Below are positions 1-9,672 of a DNA stretch of 64,000 nucleotides, in pieces. The notes under the pieces were generated by a model. It was not told the DNA's origin. It saw nothing but the letters and a program-made list of their open reading frames with translations, and did no database searches. The position numbers and the translations under genes were made by a program. Source of the DNA: Mucilaginibacter ginsenosidivorax (GTDB taxonomy: Bacteria; Bacteroidota; Bacteroidia; Sphingobacteriales; Sphingobacteriaceae); the NCBI RefSeq assembly GCF_007971525.1, contig NZ_CP042437.1:6820001-6884000 (forward strand), given 5' to 3'. Positions within the stretch are counted from its first letter, which is position 1; each line of letters begins with the position of its first letter.

Positions 1-163
1 ATCAGCTAAAGCTTAAAAGATTGCGTTTTACTTGGCAGCGATAATGCTATATGTAGTTTCAGGCTTTAACTCTATAAAAAAACATGGTCGGTGTGGAGGC
101 GCAACAACGCTTTCGCCATTTTATTTATTTTTTTTAATAACCATGTAGGGTATCAACGTTTTC

Positions 164-1342
164 GTGGTACATATCTATACTAAAGCGCAATACCAATTGA
201 ACCGCCAAGACATTTACAAGTTAATACGTAAGTATAAAGATAATACTGCGACCGAATCGGAAAAGGAAACTTTAACCGAATGGTATCGTAGCGTAGCCAA
301 TCAGGACGCCGAATTTCCCGACGACGAAGACAGCGTTGAGGAGGAAATGCTTTTGCGCCTGAATCAGCAAACTAAACCTCAAAAACCGCATCGCTTTTTT
401 TTGAAGCGTTGGTCTGTCGCAGCATCTATACTTTTTTTGCTTTCTGCTGGAGCCATTTTTTTTATAAAAAAAAATGGGAGTATCCAGAAGCCAGAATTAG
501 TTCATAATACAGTAATAGTTCCCGGCGGAAACAAAGCCATCCTAACATTGGCCAATGGTCAAAAAATTTCGCTCACAGACGCGCAAAAAGGGCAAATTAC
601 TCAGCAAAAAGGAGTTCAGATATCAAAAACTGCCGACGGACAATTGGTTTATACAGCAGCTGATGATAATGGAGGCTCAAATGCAATTGCTGTAGCGCAA
701 TATAACACCATGGAAACTCCAAGAGGCGGCCAATTTCAGTTGTTTTTGCCCGATGGTACCAGGGTATGGCTTAATGCAGCATCGTCATTGAAATACCCGG
801 TAGATTTTGGATCGGCCGGCGAGCGCAGGGTTGAATTAAGCGGCGAGGCCTATTTTGAGGTAGCCCATAATAAAGATCGCCCGTTCAGGGTAATTACAAA
901 TAGGCAGGTAGTTGAAGTTTTGGGCACCCATTTCAACGTAAATGCTTATAACGACGAACCAAATACTAAAACAACACTGCTTGAGGGGGCGGTGAAAGTT
1001 ACCGGCGGCGATAAAAGCGCCATGTTAAAGCCCGGCCAGGAAGCAAGCCTTACAGACCATCTTAAGATATCTGATGTAGATACAGAAGAGGCCGTAGCCT
1101 GGAAGAATGGCTATTTCAGGTTTGATGATGAGCGGTTGGAAACAGTTATGCGTAAAGTTTCCCGCTGGTATAATGTAGATGTTGTTTACCGCGATAATGA
1201 TGTTAAAGACGATTTGTTTGCCGCCGTAACCACCCGCTTTGCCAATATATCAACCCTGCTTAAAATAATGGAACAAACCGGCGACGTAAGTTTTAGCATT
1301 GAAGGATCAAAGATTATTATCAGTAAAAAGGCAAAAAAGTAA
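164..1342 (+). CDS. FecR-family anti-sigma factor (FecR + DUF4974)
   Basis: Inner-membrane anti-sigma factor that would hold an ECF sigma factor inactive until signalled by the STN domain of the SusC protein encoded next. The N-terminal about 80 residues are cytoplasmic and helical. One membrane segment lies at about residues 83-102, followed by a periplasmic FecR domain (about 180-275, with the PDGTRVWLNAASSLKYP-type block) and a C-terminal DUF4974 domain (about 318-388). The start used here is GTG. A TTG at 197 would give MNRQDIYKLI, which looks more like family N-termini, so the first 11 residues are uncertain. The partner sigma gene is not visible and probably lies left of the window. The downstream gap to susC is 194 bp. 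Confidence 0.93.
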   Translation: MVHIYTKAQYQLNRQDIYKLIRKYKDNTATESEKETLTEWYRSVANQDAEFPDDEDSVEEEMLLRLNQQTKPQKPHRFFLKRWSVAASILFLLSAGAIFFIKKNGSIQKPELVHNTVIVPGGNKAILTLANGQKISLTDAQKGQITQQKGVQISKTADGQLVYTAADDNGGSNAIAVAQYNTMETPRGGQFQLFLPDGTRVWLNAASSLKYPVDFGSAGERRVELSGEAYFEVAHNKDRPFRVITNRQVVEVLGTHFNVNAYNDEPNTKTTLLEGAVKVTGGDKSAMLKPGQEASLTDHLKISDVDTEEAVAWKNGYFRFDDERLETVMRKVSRWYNVDVVYRDNDVKDDLFAAVTTRFANISTLLKIMEQTGDVSFSIEGSKIIISKKAKK

Positions 1343-1429
1343 ACTACCAAAACCAATATATAACCAATTGTTAACCCTAAATTAAAACCACCTGTATGAA
1401 GAAAAATACTACCTGAAGAGTAAAAGATG

Positions 1430-1490
1430 GCTTATAATATAAGTAAGATCAGGAACACTCGCGATGTTCCCGATCTAAAAGCTTATAAGC
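1430..1490 (+). promoter_or_regulatory. Imperfect stem-loop in the leader before the susC-like gene
   Basis: GCTTATA at 1430-1436 pairs with TATAAGC at 1484-1490. Inside it GATC-A-GGAAC (1447-1456) pairs with GTTCC-C-GATC (1466-1475) around a 9-nt loop. No T-run follows, so a simple terminator is unlikely. It may be an mRNA leader structure or a site that decouples fecR from the susCD transcript. The structure is visible; the role is inferred. Confidence 0.4.
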
Positions 1491-1536
1491 TAAAATGCTA
1501 ATGTGACTCCACTTTTAACTTTAACAGCCTTAACAA

Positions 1537-4500
1537 ATGTATAAAAATTTTACTACAAACATTTGTATGCCTTCGGGCTACATCAAGAAATTTCTGCTCA
1601 TAATGAAGATGACAAGCTTTATGCTCATGCTTGCTTTTATGCAGGTGAGCGCAGCGGTTTTTTCACAAAAAATCACTTATGTAAATAAGGATGCTACGCT
1701 AAAGCAAGTATTTAAACAAATTAATAAGCAAACAGGATACAATATATTCTGGTCGCCTAAAAGCATTAACAGCAACCATAAAATTGATGCGGCTTTTAAA
1801 GATGCGTCAATTGACCAGGTGCTTGCTTCCTGTTTAAAAGATTTTCAGCTAACTTATTTAATTGAAGGTAAATCGGTTATCATTAAAGATGCTCCGGTTA
1901 CAAACACCTCTGCTACATCGGTTGAAGCTATAGCTGATATAACAATAACAGGTACAGTAAAAAATGAAAAGGGCGAGGCCCTGGCCGGGGTTACCATCGC
2001 AGCTATCGGCGATAAAAAATCTGGTACCCTAACTGATAACAACGGAAAATTTGTTTTGGATGTGAAAGATGGAACGGAAGTGAAAATTTCTTACATCGGT
2101 TACAAAACCCAAACAATTACAGTTACGCCAGGTAAAAAAGTGTACAACATTATAATGGTTGAAGATGTTACCGCTGCCGAAACAGTAGTTGTAACCGCTT
2201 ATGGTCGTAAGCAGTTAAAGGAAGCCATTGTAGGCTCTGTTACCACTGTAAAGCCCGGCAATTTAAAAATACCTGCAAGTAACTTAACCAATGCCCTGGC
2301 GGGCCAGGTTGCAGGGGTTATTGCATTCACACCAAGCGGTCAGCCCGGACAGGATAATGCCAAATTCTTTATCAGGGGGGTAACTACATTTGGTTACAAG
2401 CAGGATCCTTTGATTTTGATAGATAACGTTGAGTTAACCACGAATGACCTTGCCCGCTTAAATGTGGATGATATCGAAAGTTTTTCGGTACTTAAGGATG
2501 CAAGTGCTACCGCGCTTTACGGTGCAAGGGGAGGAAATGGCGTAATTTTGGTAAAAACCAAAGAAGGCAAAGCAGGCAAAGCCCAGATTAATGTAAGGGT
2601 AGAAAACTCACAATCACAATCGGTTAAAACCATTGCTCTTGCCGATCCCATTACCTATATGCGGCTTTTTAACGAAGCTACACGCACACGGTATCCTTTA
2701 GACCCGCTGCCATATGATGAAAATAAAATCATCAACACACAGGCTACTATCAACCATGCTCCAGGTAGTAACCAGTACGTTTACCCGGCTACTGATTGGT
2801 TGGGCATGTTGTTTAAAAAACGAGCCAATACGCAACGCGCTAATTTAAGTTTACAAGGTGGCGGCGGTGTTGCCCGCTACTATGTTGCCGGCGCATTCAC
2901 CAATGATAACGGTATTTTACGTACCGATATCAGGAACAATAATAATAACAACGTTAATTACAAAACATACCAGTTACGATCGAACGTAAACATTAACGTA
3001 ACCAGCAAAACTGAGTTGATCATTCGCTTATCTGGTACTTTTGCTGATTATAATGGGCCGCTTACCAGCGATGGAACCCAGCAGACGCAACTTTATAACC
3101 TGGCATCGCACACCAGCCCGGTTGATTTTCCGGCTTATTACCCGGCCGATTCTGCCAATCTGCGTACGCAACATATCTTATTCGGTAACTCGCCGGCAAT
3201 ATCCAATACTGACGGTGGAAGCCGATACATTAACCCATATGCCGAGTTATTAAAAGGCCACCAAAACTCGTCGGAATCGAGAATGCTTGCGCAATTGGAA
3301 TTAAACCAGAACCTGGACTTTTTAACATCAGGGTTAAATTTTCACGCAATTATGAGCACCAACAGGCACTCATTTTTCCAATCGTATTTAAGTTATAACC
3401 CTTTTTACTATAATGCCATCAATTACGATAAAACTACCAACACTTACCAGTTAAACTGGATAAATAACCTGCCTACCGGCAATAACGTAGCAAGGGAATA
3501 TTTGCAATATAATTCATTCGGTAACAATGCAAGTTCATTCCTTTACTTGCAAGGCGTATTAGATTACGCCCATACTTTTGCAGTAGACCATAATGTAAGC
3601 GCCGCTTTAATAGGTACCGAGCAACAAACACTTAACGGCCCTGCAAATTCTTTGTTCAACTCATTGCCTTTTCGCAATCAAACTTTGGCCGGTAGGGCAA
3701 CCTATTCATACAAAGGGAGATATTATCTTGAATTTAACTTTGGCTTAAACGGGTCAGAGCGTTTCTCGGCAGCCCATCGCTATGGGTTTTTTCCAACCAT
3801 TGGCGCATCGTGGATTATCTCAGACGAAAAATTCTGGGGCGATTTGTATAACGTATTTGACAGGTTTAAACTGCGCGGCAGCTATGGCCTGGTTGGTAAT
3901 GATGCCATTAGCGACAGGAGGTTTTTCTATCTATCTGATGTGAATCTTAATGGCGGAAATTTTGCCAGTTTTGGGCAAAACAATGGTTACTACCGCAATG
4001 GTGTAAGTATCAATAACTACGAAAATGATGATGTAACCTGGGAAACATCTAAACAAACCAACTTAGGTATTGAGTTTACCTTGCTTAAAAAGATTAACGT
4101 TATAGCCGAGGTTTATAAAAACAATAAATACAATATCCTTCAGGACCGCTCTTCAATCCCATCAACAATGGGCCTTGAATCGGGTATCTCTGCCAACATT
4201 GGCAAGGCCGAATCAAAAGGTATTGATATATCGGTAGATGGTAAAGAAAATATAGGCAGAGACTTTTCTTTACAGATGCGAGGAAACTTTACTTATTCAA
4301 CCAATAAATATACCCAGTTTGAAGCTCCTGATTATGCCGAGTCGTACAGGCATCAAGTTGGGCAGCCAATTAACCGCCAATTTGGTTACGTTGCCGAACG
4401 ATTGTTTGTTGACGACAACGAAGCGGCCAACTCGCCCTCACAAATATTTAGTACCGGTGGTTTCCCTCCAAAGGGCGGCGATATTAAATACCGGGATTTA

Positions 4501-5064
4501 AATGGAGATGGGAAAATTGACGGTGCCGACCAAACTTTTATCGGTAATCCAACGGTGCCGCAAATTGTTTATGGTTTTGGTCTATCTGCCAGTTATAAAA
4601 ACTTCGATCTTTCCGGATTTTTCCAGGGACAGGCAAAAGTATCCTTCTTTATTAACCCGGCTACCACTGCGCCATTCATAAAAAGCCCCGAGTCATATTA
4701 CACTGGTAATACACAGGTATTGCAGGCTTATGCCAATGATCATTGGAGCGAAGACAACCAAAATCTGTACGCATTATATCCAAGACTTGGCCCGGATGGC
4801 GCGTCTATCGAAAACAACAGGCAAAACAGCACCTGGTGGCTGCGCGATGGTAGTTTCCTAAGGCTTAAATCTATTGAGGTTGGCTATACTTTGCCACAAA
4901 GGATATCAAAAGCCTTACTGGTAAAAAATGCCCGCATCTATTTCAACGGCTTAAACATGTTTACCTGGAGCCCATTCAGATTATGGGATCCTGAACTGGG
5001 TGGTAACGGATTTGCATACCCTATTCAAAAGGTGTTTAACATAGGTTTAAATGTCAATTTATAA
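1537..5064 (+). CDS. SusC/RagA-family TonB-dependent outer membrane transporter with STN domain
   Basis: Outer-membrane channel that imports glycan oligomers using TonB energy, with the SusD-like lipoprotein as lid. A signal region covers about residues 15-44. An STN (secretin/TonB short N-terminal) domain at about 46-118 marks it as a signalling transducer to FecR. A carboxypeptidase-regulatory-like beta domain lies at about 135-215, then the plug with the SusC-type block FSVLKDASATALYGARGGNG (about 315-335), then a barrel ending in LNVNL. At 1,175 residues it is typical for STN-containing SusC proteins. A second start is possible at 1567. The SusD-like gene begins 12 nt after the stop, so the two are co-transcribed. 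Confidence 0.96.
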   Translation: MYKNFTTNICMPSGYIKKFLLIMKMTSFMLMLAFMQVSAAVFSQKITYVNKDATLKQVFKQINKQTGYNIFWSPKSINSNHKIDAAFKDASIDQVLASCLKDFQLTYLIEGKSVIIKDAPVTNTSATSVEAIADITITGTVKNEKGEALAGVTIAAIGDKKSGTLTDNNGKFVLDVKDGTEVKISYIGYKTQTITVTPGKKVYNIIMVEDVTAAETVVVTAYGRKQLKEAIVGSVTTVKPGNLKIPASNLTNALAGQVAGVIAFTPSGQPGQDNAKFFIRGVTTFGYKQDPLILIDNVELTTNDLARLNVDDIESFSVLKDASATALYGARGGNGVILVKTKEGKAGKAQINVRVENSQSQSVKTIALADPITYMRLFNEATRTRYPLDPLPYDENKIINTQATINHAPGSNQYVYPATDWLGMLFKKRANTQRANLSLQGGGGVARYYVAGAFTNDNGILRTDIRNNNNNNVNYKTYQLRSNVNINVTSKTELIIRLSGTFADYNGPLTSDGTQQTQLYNLASHTSPVDFPAYYPADSANLRTQHILFGNSPAISNTDGGSRYINPYAELLKGHQNSSESRMLAQLELNQNLDFLTSGLNFHAIMSTNRHSFFQSYLSYNPFYYNAINYDKTTNTYQLNWINNLPTGNNVAREYLQYNSFGNNASSFLYLQGVLDYAHTFAVDHNVSAALIGTEQQTLNGPANSLFNSLPFRNQTLAGRATYSYKGRYYLEFNFGLNGSERFSAAHRYGFFPTIGASWIISDEKFWGDLYNVFDRFKLRGSYGLVGNDAISDRRFFYLSDVNLNGGNFASFGQNNGYYRNGVSINNYENDDVTWETSKQTNLGIEFTLLKKINVIAEVYKNNKYNILQDRSSIPSTMGLESGISANIGKAESKGIDISVDGKENIGRDFSLQMRGNFTYSTNKYTQFEAPDYAESYRHQVGQPINRQFGYVAERLFVDDNEAANSPSQIFSTGGFPPKGGDIKYRDLNGDGKIDGADQTFIGNPTVPQIVYGFGLSASYKNFDLSGFFQGQAKVSFFINPATTAPFIKSPESYYTGNTQVLQAYANDHWSEDNQNLYALYPRLGPDGASIENNRQNSTWWLRDGSFLRLKSIEVGYTLPQRISKALLVKNARIYFNGLNMFTWSPFRLWDPELGGNGFAYPIQKVFNIGLNVNL

Positions 5065-5076
5065 CATTAAATAAAT

Positions 5077-6987
5077 ATGAAATCATATTATAAATATTTG
5101 TTCATGGCAGTTTTCGCAATCTCTTGCGTGTCATGTAAAAAGTACCTGGATGTTACGCCTGATAATGTTGGTACTATAGATTATGCGTTCAGGAACCGGA
5201 ATGAAGCAGAAAACTACTTATTTACCTGTTATGCTACCATTCAGCAGTTAACCTATGTTCAAAATAATCCTGGTTTTACCACTTCGGGCGAGATTATATT
5301 TCCAAACAACCTGACTGATTTCCAGGGAATTGACCCAACCGGGTTTAATCTTATAAGAGGAACACAAAACGCCGCTAACCCAGGTCTTAACTATTGGGAT
5401 GGTTATAATGGTGGCCAGGCAACCTGGAAAGCTATCAGACGGTGTAACACTATGCTGGAAAATATAGACAAACCAATTGATCTGGGTGCCGATGAAAAGA
5501 AAAGATGGATAGCCGAAGTGAAGTTCTTGAAGGCCTATTATCATTTTGTACTCTTCAGGCTATATGGTCCCATTCCGATTGTTGATGTAAACCTGCCTAT
5601 TAATAGCTCGACCGACGAAGTAAGAGTAAAAAGGGCCCCGGTTGATTCGGTAGTAAATTATATGGTAAGGTTGCTTGACCAGGCTGCTGTCGATTTGCCG
5701 CCTGTGATACTTAACCCTACCAAAGAGCTTGGGCGTATTACCCAGCCTATTGCGCTTGCAGTTAAAGCACAAATACTCGCTACAGCCGCAAGCCCGCTTT
5801 TTAACGGTAACCCGGATTATATCAGCGTAAAAAATAAAGATGGAAAGGCGCTTTTTCCTGCGGCTTACGATGCTACAAAGTGGGATAAAGCAGCTGCGGC
5901 TTGCCTGACAGCAATTACCAATGCCGAAGCAAACGGTGCTGCGCTTCACAAGTTTATTGCTACAGCCAGTGTTAACGGCCTTAACGATTCGCTAAAAACG
6001 GTGTTAGATCTGCAAACAACAATTACTGAAAAATGGGAGCTTAATACCGAAACAATATGGGCTTTAAATCCAGTATTCCCAGATCAAAGTTATTGTATGC
6101 CAAGGCTTACGTCAAAAGCTGCTGCTAACCCATCGTTCCAGGGCACTTTCGCCGTGCCTATACAGGAACAGGAACTGTTTTATACCCACAATGGCGTTCC
6201 TATTAACGAGGATAAAACCTGGGATTATGTGAACCGGTATGATACCCGCACGGGTGATGATGCCAACAGATTTTATATAGGCAATGGCTACACAACGGTA
6301 AAAGCACACTTTGACCGCGAGCCCAGGTTTTATGCTGATATAGCTTTTGACGGCGGTACATGGTTTGGTAACGGGCAGGTGAATCAAAACTCGCAATATT
6401 ATGTTCAGGCACGCGGAAGCGGCGCGTTAGCCGGGCCAACAGATAGGGTAAGATTAAATATTACCGGTTATTGGCCTAAAAAACTGGTAAACTATTTAAC
6501 TGTATATGATGATGGTTATACTATTGCCGATTATCGATTGCCGGTAATAAGACTGGCGGGTATGTACCTGCTTTATGCCGAGGCATTGAATGAGCAGGGA
6601 AAATCCACAGCAGAAGTGTTGCCATGGATTGACAAAGTTAGGGCAAGGGCTGGATTAAAAGGGGTAGCCGAATCATGGACAACCTATTCAAAAGACCCTT
6701 CAAAATATACCACACAAGCTGGTCTTCGCCAAATCATTCACCAGGAATCACGTATCGAACTTGCGTTTGAATGTACGCCGGGTTGGGACCTTCGCCGGTG
6801 GAAAGAATTGCCGTTGGCATTAAGCAAACCTTTACAAGGCTGGAATATTTACGAATCATCGGCAACAAATTATTACCGCCCCGCCACTATGGTTATTCCA
6901 ATATTTAATGTCAGGAATTATTTGTGGCCTATACTAAGTGATGACCTGGTTGTTAATAATAACCTGGTGCAGAATTTAAACTGGTAA
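5077..6987 (+). CDS. SusD/RagB-family nutrient-binding lipoprotein
   Basis: Surface lipoprotein that binds glycan and caps the SusC barrel. It has a lipoprotein signal peptide with lipobox SCVSC and acylated Cys20 followed by KKYLDVTP, a usual SusD start. The N-terminal helical TPR-like part (AEVKFLKAYYHFVLFRLYG at about 147-165) and the C-terminal signature (QESRIELAFECTPGWDLRRWK at about 559-579) are the family hallmarks. Length 636 aa is normal. The next gene follows after 30 nt. The glycan cannot be deduced from this protein alone. Confidence 0.95.
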   Translation: MKSYYKYLFMAVFAISCVSCKKYLDVTPDNVGTIDYAFRNRNEAENYLFTCYATIQQLTYVQNNPGFTTSGEIIFPNNLTDFQGIDPTGFNLIRGTQNAANPGLNYWDGYNGGQATWKAIRRCNTMLENIDKPIDLGADEKKRWIAEVKFLKAYYHFVLFRLYGPIPIVDVNLPINSSTDEVRVKRAPVDSVVNYMVRLLDQAAVDLPPVILNPTKELGRITQPIALAVKAQILATAASPLFNGNPDYISVKNKDGKALFPAAYDATKWDKAAAACLTAITNAEANGAALHKFIATASVNGLNDSLKTVLDLQTTITEKWELNTETIWALNPVFPDQSYCMPRLTSKAAANPSFQGTFAVPIQEQELFYTHNGVPINEDKTWDYVNRYDTRTGDDANRFYIGNGYTTVKAHFDREPRFYADIAFDGGTWFGNGQVNQNSQYYVQARGSGALAGPTDRVRLNITGYWPKKLVNYLTVYDDGYTIADYRLPVIRLAGMYLLYAEALNEQGKSTAEVLPWIDKVRARAGLKGVAESWTTYSKDPSKYTTQAGLRQIIHQESRIELAFECTPGWDLRRWKELPLALSKPLQGWNIYESSATNYYRPATMVIPIFNVRNYLWPILSDDLVVNNNLVQNLNW

Positions 6988-7017
6988 GTTAAGAGTTTAA
7001 TAATCATATCATTAAAT

Positions 7018-8256
7018 ATGAAAAAAATGAAAAATATTAAAAATTATTTAGTCCTGGTTTTTATGGGATTAATGGCTGCCGGCATAACATCGTGTAAAAG
7101 GAACGACGGGGATAGGGAGCCAATATCAACAGATAAATCAAAACCAGGTGTAATTACAAATGTGAAGGTTGATAATTACCCTGGGGGAGCATATATTACC
7201 TATACACTGCCGAACTCAGATAATATACTATATGTACAGGCTAAATACCAGATAAGGAATGGTGTGTCAAGGGAAACAAAATCAAGTTATTATATTGATA
7301 CTGTAAATGTTGAAGGTTTTGCAAAAGAAGCTGATTACGATGTTACATTATATACCGTGAGCAGGGCAAATATACAATCAGACCCGGTTAAGGTTACGGT
7401 TCACCCGCAAACGCCGCCCTACATATCTATTAAAGCAACAACCAGCATTGGTGCCGATTTTGGTGGTGTTAACGTTAAGGCCCTAAACCCGCTGAAAAAG
7501 GAAATTGGTGTTATTGTTACTGCTTTTGATAAATCAACCAATGCCATGGAAATCCAGGATCAGCATTATACAAAATCAGATACCATTGATTATTCGGTGC
7601 GTGGGTTTAATACAGACAACAGGAACTTTGGGGTTTATATAACCGATAAATTCGGCAATATCTCAGATACTATCAAACAAGCTATCTCCCCCTTATTTGA
7701 GCAATTACTTGACAAGAGTAAATTTAGTCCTTACAACCTGGCTTCGGATACGGAAATAGGCTATGGATGGGTGCTTCCAAACTTATGGGATGGCAAAACT
7801 GATGGAAACAGCGCTGGTTGGCACACCAATCCGGGCCATAATCCACCGTTTGTTTGCACATTTAATGTGGGCTTAACCTACAAATTAAGTCGCTTTATTT
7901 TATGGGAACGGCCAGATCAATATGCCTATGGCCATGGTAATCCTAAAATATTCTCGTTATGGGGCTCCAATGTTTCATCGCCAAAAGATTCACAGTTGCC
8001 GGTATCATCAGCAGTAGGTACCGTTGTCGGCGACTGGACAAATATTGGCAACTATCGTTACCCCGATCCACCGTCGGGTTTACCGCCAACAGCTGTAAAT
8101 TCGGCCGATAATGCATTTGTATTAGCCGGAGTAAACTTTAATATATCATTGGCAGCGCCACCGGTTCACTTTATCAGACTTGCTGTCGCTCAAACGTGGT
8201 CGGGCGGTAACTTTGCGCACGTAATGGAAATTTCACTATACGGTAAACCTGAGTAG
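7018..8256 (+). CDS. DUF4959/DUF5126/DUF5000-type surface lipoprotein
   Basis: Predicted surface glycan-binding lipoprotein in the SusCD operon. Its lipoprotein signal peptide has lipobox GITSC (Cys26). The order resembles the DUF4959, DUF5126 and DUF5000 proteins common next to susD: a first fibronectin-like beta domain (about 40-130), a middle beta domain (about 133-220) and a C-terminal discoidin/F5-F8-like beta-sandwich (about 230-412) with LWDGKTDGNSAGWHT and a final HVMEISLYGK. Such C-terminal sandwiches usually bind carbohydrate. An alternative start is the in-frame ATG at 7027. Family assignment is from recognition, and the binding role is inferred from position. Confidence 0.8.
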   Translation: MKKMKNIKNYLVLVFMGLMAAGITSCKRNDGDREPISTDKSKPGVITNVKVDNYPGGAYITYTLPNSDNILYVQAKYQIRNGVSRETKSSYYIDTVNVEGFAKEADYDVTLYTVSRANIQSDPVKVTVHPQTPPYISIKATTSIGADFGGVNVKALNPLKKEIGVIVTAFDKSTNAMEIQDQHYTKSDTIDYSVRGFNTDNRNFGVYITDKFGNISDTIKQAISPLFEQLLDKSKFSPYNLASDTEIGYGWVLPNLWDGKTDGNSAGWHTNPGHNPPFVCTFNVGLTYKLSRFILWERPDQYAYGHGNPKIFSLWGSNVSSPKDSQLPVSSAVGTVVGDWTNIGNYRYPDPPSGLPPTAVNSADNAFVLAGVNFNISLAAPPVHFIRLAVAQTWSGGNFAHVMEISLYGKPE

Positions 8257-8278
8257 TTAATTTTTATAAAAAATAAAC

Positions 8279-9490
8279 ATGAAAAAATTGATATATATAC
8301 TGCTTGCCTGTTTTTTAGCAGCAGCATGGTACGGCTGCAAAAAAGATGGCCTCGCAACCGATTATAAAAAATTCTACGATGGTCATGAATTAACCTACAC
8401 AGGTGCGGTAGCACAGGCTATTGTACAACCTGGTAATTTGGAAATAGGCCTGAAGTGGAAGGCAAGCTCTGACCCGAGTATTGTGAAATACGTTGTATAT
8501 TATAACAACGGCGCCGATTCGCAAGTTGTTAATATTACTACTAAAGCAGATACAATAAGAACCATAATTAAAAACTTGCAGGAATATACCTATTCATTCA
8601 CCATTTATTCATACGATGCAAAAGGAAATAAATCAATTCCTTATGAGTTAAATAATGCAAAGGCTTACGGACCGGTATATGCATCTAATTTATTAAACCG
8701 GGGCTATAACGCAACTACGCCCTATGTTGTTAACGGCGATGGGTCGGTGCAATTAAACTTTATCACACCCGATACTATTAACATTAAAACCGTTATTAAT
8801 TATACCAATGCAGCTGGTGTAGCATCGCAGCTTTCGCTTGCTCCAAATGTAAATTCAATAACGCTGCCTACTTACAAAGCAGGTACGCCTATTACGTACA
8901 AATCGTACTACATACCCGAGCGAACGTCAATCGACACATTTGCCGTAGCACAATTTGATACATTTCCTACAATCTATATTTATGTAAAATGCGATAAATC
9001 TAAATTTTCGGAAGTTCATCTGCCACAGGATGTTAGTACTTATTCTGGCGAAACTACGATCAGTAAATTGTGGGATAACAGCGATGGTCCGCAAGGCTAT
9101 CCCAATATTTTCCACAGCGATGGCTCATATATTCCACATGTGCTTACGTTTGATATGGGGCAGTCATACAGTAATTTGGGTCAGATGGAAGAAGTCGGAA
9201 GGAACTGCTGTAACAACCCTGATCAGTTTGAAGTTTGGGGGATAAATAGTTTAACCGGTGCTACCACCACTTTAAGGGCCGATAACAGTGGCTGGAAAGC
9301 AGAAGCTATTGCCAAAGGATGGATATTACTTAAATCGGTTACCAGGACAGACGACGGACAAGCTGCTCTGAAAGTTGATTTATTGAGTAATCCTCCTCCT
9401 GTCAGGTATATACGTATAAGGGTGTTGCATACTGTAACAGGATCTGGCTACAGCAACATGAGCGAAATAACCTTTTGGAATAAACAATAG
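8279..9490 (+). CDS. DUF4998-type lipoprotein with C-terminal discoidin-like domain
   Basis: Second accessory lipoprotein of the SusCD operon, starting 22 nt after the previous stop. The lipobox WYGC places the acylated Cys at 20. An N-terminal fibronectin-like domain (about 40-125, with WKASSDPSIVKYVVYYNNG) is followed by a middle beta domain and a C-terminal discoidin-like sandwich (about 255-403) ending RIRVLHTVTGSGYSNMSEIT. It parallels the preceding protein in architecture, and both probably grip the polysaccharide at the cell surface. A strong terminator follows, so this is the last gene of the fixed susCD transcript. Confidence 0.75.
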   Translation: MKKLIYILLACFLAAAWYGCKKDGLATDYKKFYDGHELTYTGAVAQAIVQPGNLEIGLKWKASSDPSIVKYVVYYNNGADSQVVNITTKADTIRTIIKNLQEYTYSFTIYSYDAKGNKSIPYELNNAKAYGPVYASNLLNRGYNATTPYVVNGDGSVQLNFITPDTINIKTVINYTNAAGVASQLSLAPNVNSITLPTYKAGTPITYKSYYIPERTSIDTFAVAQFDTFPTIYIYVKCDKSKFSEVHLPQDVSTYSGETTISKLWDNSDGPQGYPNIFHSDGSYIPHVLTFDMGQSYSNLGQMEEVGRNCCNNPDQFEVWGINSLTGATTTLRADNSGWKAEAIAKGWILLKSVTRTDDGQAALKVDLLSNPPPVRYIRIRVLHTVTGSGYSNMSEITFWNKQ

Positions 9491-9512
9491 TTGTTTGTTT
9501 AATATAATACCG

Positions 9513-9555
9513 AAAAGAACCTCCCGGCCGCAAGTGCCCGGGAGGTTCTTTTTTA
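9513..9555 (+). terminator. Intrinsic terminator after the susCD operon
   Basis: The arms 9513-9527 and 9538-9552 are perfect complements (core GAACCTCCCGG / CCGGGAGGTTC) around a 10-nt loop, and a T-run follows on the plus strand. It separates the susCD lipoprotein operon from the hydrolase genes. Confidence 0.88.
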
Positions 9556-9672
9556 GCAAATTTGCTGGTAACAATACTGTTAATGTTCTAAAAACGCAAT
9601 CATTTGCTAATATCGATGTTTATAAACGGCTGTTTTATATAGATATTTAGCTCATCCTACTTTAAACCAAAC

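Noticed and set aside
1..163. Tail of the ECF sigma factor gene
   Set aside because: One frame stays open only from the edge to position 44 (about 13 codons) and shows no recognisable sigma-factor motif, so it cannot be supported.
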